The translations under genes and the position numbers were made by a program. A DNA stretch of 6,782 nt from Phycisphaerae bacterium (GTDB lineage: Bacteria; Planctomycetota; Phycisphaerae; Phycisphaerales; SM1A02). Under the pieces are notes generated by a model. That model ran no database searches, was not told where the DNA came from, and saw only the letters and a list, made by a program, of their open reading frames with translations. The stretch is taken from the NCBI GenBank assembly GCA_018663565.1, contig JABJQE010000020.1, positions 1-6,782 on the forward strand. The letters are read 5' to 3'. Positions 5,634-6,782 of the stretch are shown one piece after another. Position 1 is the stretch's first letter; each line of letters opens with the position of its first letter.

Positions 5634-6062
5634 ATGTCAACGGTAGATCAACTTCTAGAGCGACTTGCGTTACAGCCACATCCAGAAGGTGGCTTCTATC
5701 GCCAGACTTGGCAGTCAGCAACACGCAACGCAGATGGCAGAGCATTGGCAAGCAGCATCTTGTTTCTTCTGCCTACTGGAGTGCGTAGCCATTGGCACCG
5801 CACGGATGGCGAAGAAATCTGGATCCACCAAGCAGGAGCCCCCCTTGCCCTGCACATCGCCGAGCATGGCCAAGTCAACACACATATTGTCAGCATTGAG
5901 CACAACCCACAGGTGGTCGTGCCTGCAAACGCATGGCAATCTGCCCAGTCCAATGGCGACTGGACATTGGTGTGCTGCATTGTGGCGCCCGCATTTGAGT
6001 TTGATACTTTCGAAATGGCGCCACCTGGCTGGGATCCACAGTCAGAAACGACACTTGGCTAG
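5634..6062 (+). CDS. Cupin_5 (DUF985) family protein
   Basis: A 142-residue soluble protein matching the cupin_5/DUF985 family end to end. HPEGGFYRQTW (16-26) is the family's N-terminal signature. SSILFLLP (40-47) and SHWHRTDGEEIWIHQAGAPL (52-71) form the first cupin strands, with H53, H55, E60/E61 and H65 as candidate pocket residues. VPANAWQSA (97-104) and IVAPAFEFDTFEMA (116-129) are the later conserved strands. The family norm in the last motif is APGF; here Gly is Ala. The family has a small beta-barrel fold and its ligand is not generally established, so no reaction is assigned. The length is at the short end of normal and no signal peptide is present, so it is cytoplasmic. The start at 5634 is supported by the N-terminal family match, with only a weak GAAGAA upstream. 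It follows the beta-helix gene after 88 bases; no functional link is evident. Confidence 0.88.
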   Translation: MSTVDQLLERLALQPHPEGGFYRQTWQSATRNADGRALASSILFLLPTGVRSHWHRTDGEEIWIHQAGAPLALHIAEHGQVNTHIVSIEHNPQVVVPANAWQSAQSNGDWTLVCCIVAPAFEFDTFEMAPPGWDPQSETTLG

Positions 6063-6215
6063 GGCGACCACCTTTGTTCGATCTCGCTCGTGCACAGGCT
6101 GATCCTGGTTACACAATCAAAATTGAACGCGGGGCTCCCCGTTTGCAGCCAATTACGAGAGATTCGTATCGCCGCCGAAGTTGCCTCGAAGTAGACTGCT
6201 ATCGTGCCCTGAGCG

Positions 6216-6225
6216 AAGGAGAGAG
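6216..6225 (+). promoter_or_regulatory. Ribosome binding site deciding the start at 6229
   Basis: AAGGAGAGAG lies three to nine bases before the ATG at 6229 and is a near-perfect Shine-Dalgarno. It favours this ATG over an in-frame TTG at 6181, which would add 16 residues with several arginines. Confidence 0.7.
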
Positions 6226-6228
6226 CCC

Positions 6229-6782
6229 ATGTTCGTAGCGGCGTTGATCATGTCCTGCTCTGCAGTTGTTGATCCTGCAGAGGCGGCGCTGCTCATCGGA
6301 GCCGAAACATGTGATGTGCAGCAGTTGGAACTGCGACACATTGGCGACGGAACAGCAGATCTCTCGCTCACGCTAAGCGGGCACCCCGTCCAGATGAGAT
6401 GCCTCCAACATGCCAACCGATCCGCCGATTACAAGGTTCTCGAAGATACGGGTGGTGGCCGGATGCAACTGCACGAGCCCGGTCCCATTCGAACCTGGCG
6501 GGGACTGGATGCCGATGGGCATCAAATAGCATTCAGCCGGGACGAGGACGGTTTGCGAGGGCTCATTCTTGCCCCCGACGGCGAGCGGTGGTGGATCGAA
6601 CCTTTATATGAGCGGGTGGCGGGAGCCCAGCAGGGAAGCCACGCCGTGTTTCGAGGCTCCGATGTGCTGCGACCAAAGGGATGGTGCGGCGTGACTACCG
6701 AGGTAAGCGATTCGCCACCCGGGCACCATGGCGACGATCAGAGATCCAGGGGCGGCATTCTCTATACCGCCGAACTCGCGGC
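6229..6782 (+). CDS. Secreted reprolysin/ADAM-like zinc metalloprotease, N-terminal signal and propeptide only (runs off the window)
   Basis: Open from ATG 6229 to the window end (184 codons), with no stop. The visible part resembles the propeptide of bacterial M12B (reprolysin-like) metalloproteases. HANRSADYKVLE (61-72), GPIRTWRG (85-92), GLRGLILAPDGERWWIEPL (108-126) and HAVFRGSDV (138-146) follow the family's propeptide order. GWCG has a lone Cys153 that could act as a cysteine switch on the zinc (inference). ILYTAELA at the very end is where the mature protease usually begins, so the HExxH catalytic domain should lie just outside the window. The N-terminus MFVAALIMSCSAVVDPAEA is a short signal peptide without the usual Lys/Arg. 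IMSC could also be a poor lipobox, and the upstream TTG 6181 would supply the arginines. It is separated from the cupin gene by 166 bases with no strong terminator. Substrate unknown. Confidence 0.72.
   Translation, partial: MFVAALIMSCSAVVDPAEAALLIGAETCDVQQLELRHIGDGTADLSLTLSGHPVQMRCLQHANRSADYKVLEDTGGGRMQLHEPGPIRTWRGLDADGHQIAFSRDEDGLRGLILAPDGERWWIEPLYERVAGAQQGSHAVFRGSDVLRPKGWCGVTTEVSDSPPGHHGDDQRSRGGILYTAELA

Noticed and set aside
6129..6142. CGGGGCTCCCCG as a terminator after the cupin gene
   Set aside because: A two-base loop and short T-run make a stable hairpin unlikely.

Overview
The window looks like a piece of a Planctomycetota genome, most likely class Phycisphaerae. This is inferred from protein style, not from a marker gene. 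The clues are a secreted protein ending in a PAPG/transmembrane/RRRR sorting tail, a right-handed beta-helix protein ending in a dockerin-like calcium-loop pair, the start of a planctomycete-type metalloprotease, a Reg_prop propeller fragment, and weak Shine-Dalgarno sites at several genes.

Region 1 (1-876) is a mobile-element junction. The left edge holds the 3' part of a tRNA-Gly(GCC) and its terminator hairpin. Facing it on the minus strand is the catalytic half of a tyrosine recombinase. It keeps the R, H-x-x-R, H and Y residues, but no N-terminal half is visible, and the frame stays open antisense through the terminator and tRNA to the window edge. Region 2 (781-1811) has a mostly non-coding stretch with one doubtful small ORF. 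After it comes a free-standing plus-strand gene for a short secreted PEP-CTERM-like protein, closed by a very strong intrinsic terminator.

Region 3 (2044-3672, minus strand) is a compact operon-like module: a small winged-helix-like protein, an excisionase-type HTH protein, and a primase of the archaeo-eukaryotic (AEP) superfamily resembling the primases of TOTE-type elements. The last two are translationally coupled. The primase frame does not stop where the domain ends. It runs through a tract of 10-bp tandem repeats with inverted arms into a fragment of a Reg_prop beta-propeller, giving a chimeric ORF. Together with the tRNA and integrase fragment, this suggests a decayed or rearranged integrative element (satellite or ICE-like) that carries, or was interrupted by, the PEP-CTERM gene.

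Region 4 (3797-6782, plus strand) looks like ordinary chromosome: a secreted beta-helix/dockerin protein with a regular cysteine at each coil, a cupin_5 (DUF985) protein, and the truncated start of a secreted ADAM/reprolysin-like zinc metalloprotease, of which only signal and propeptide are in the window. The most unusual items are the primase-propeller chimera with its repeat linker and the integrase frame that runs antisense through the tRNA-Gly site.
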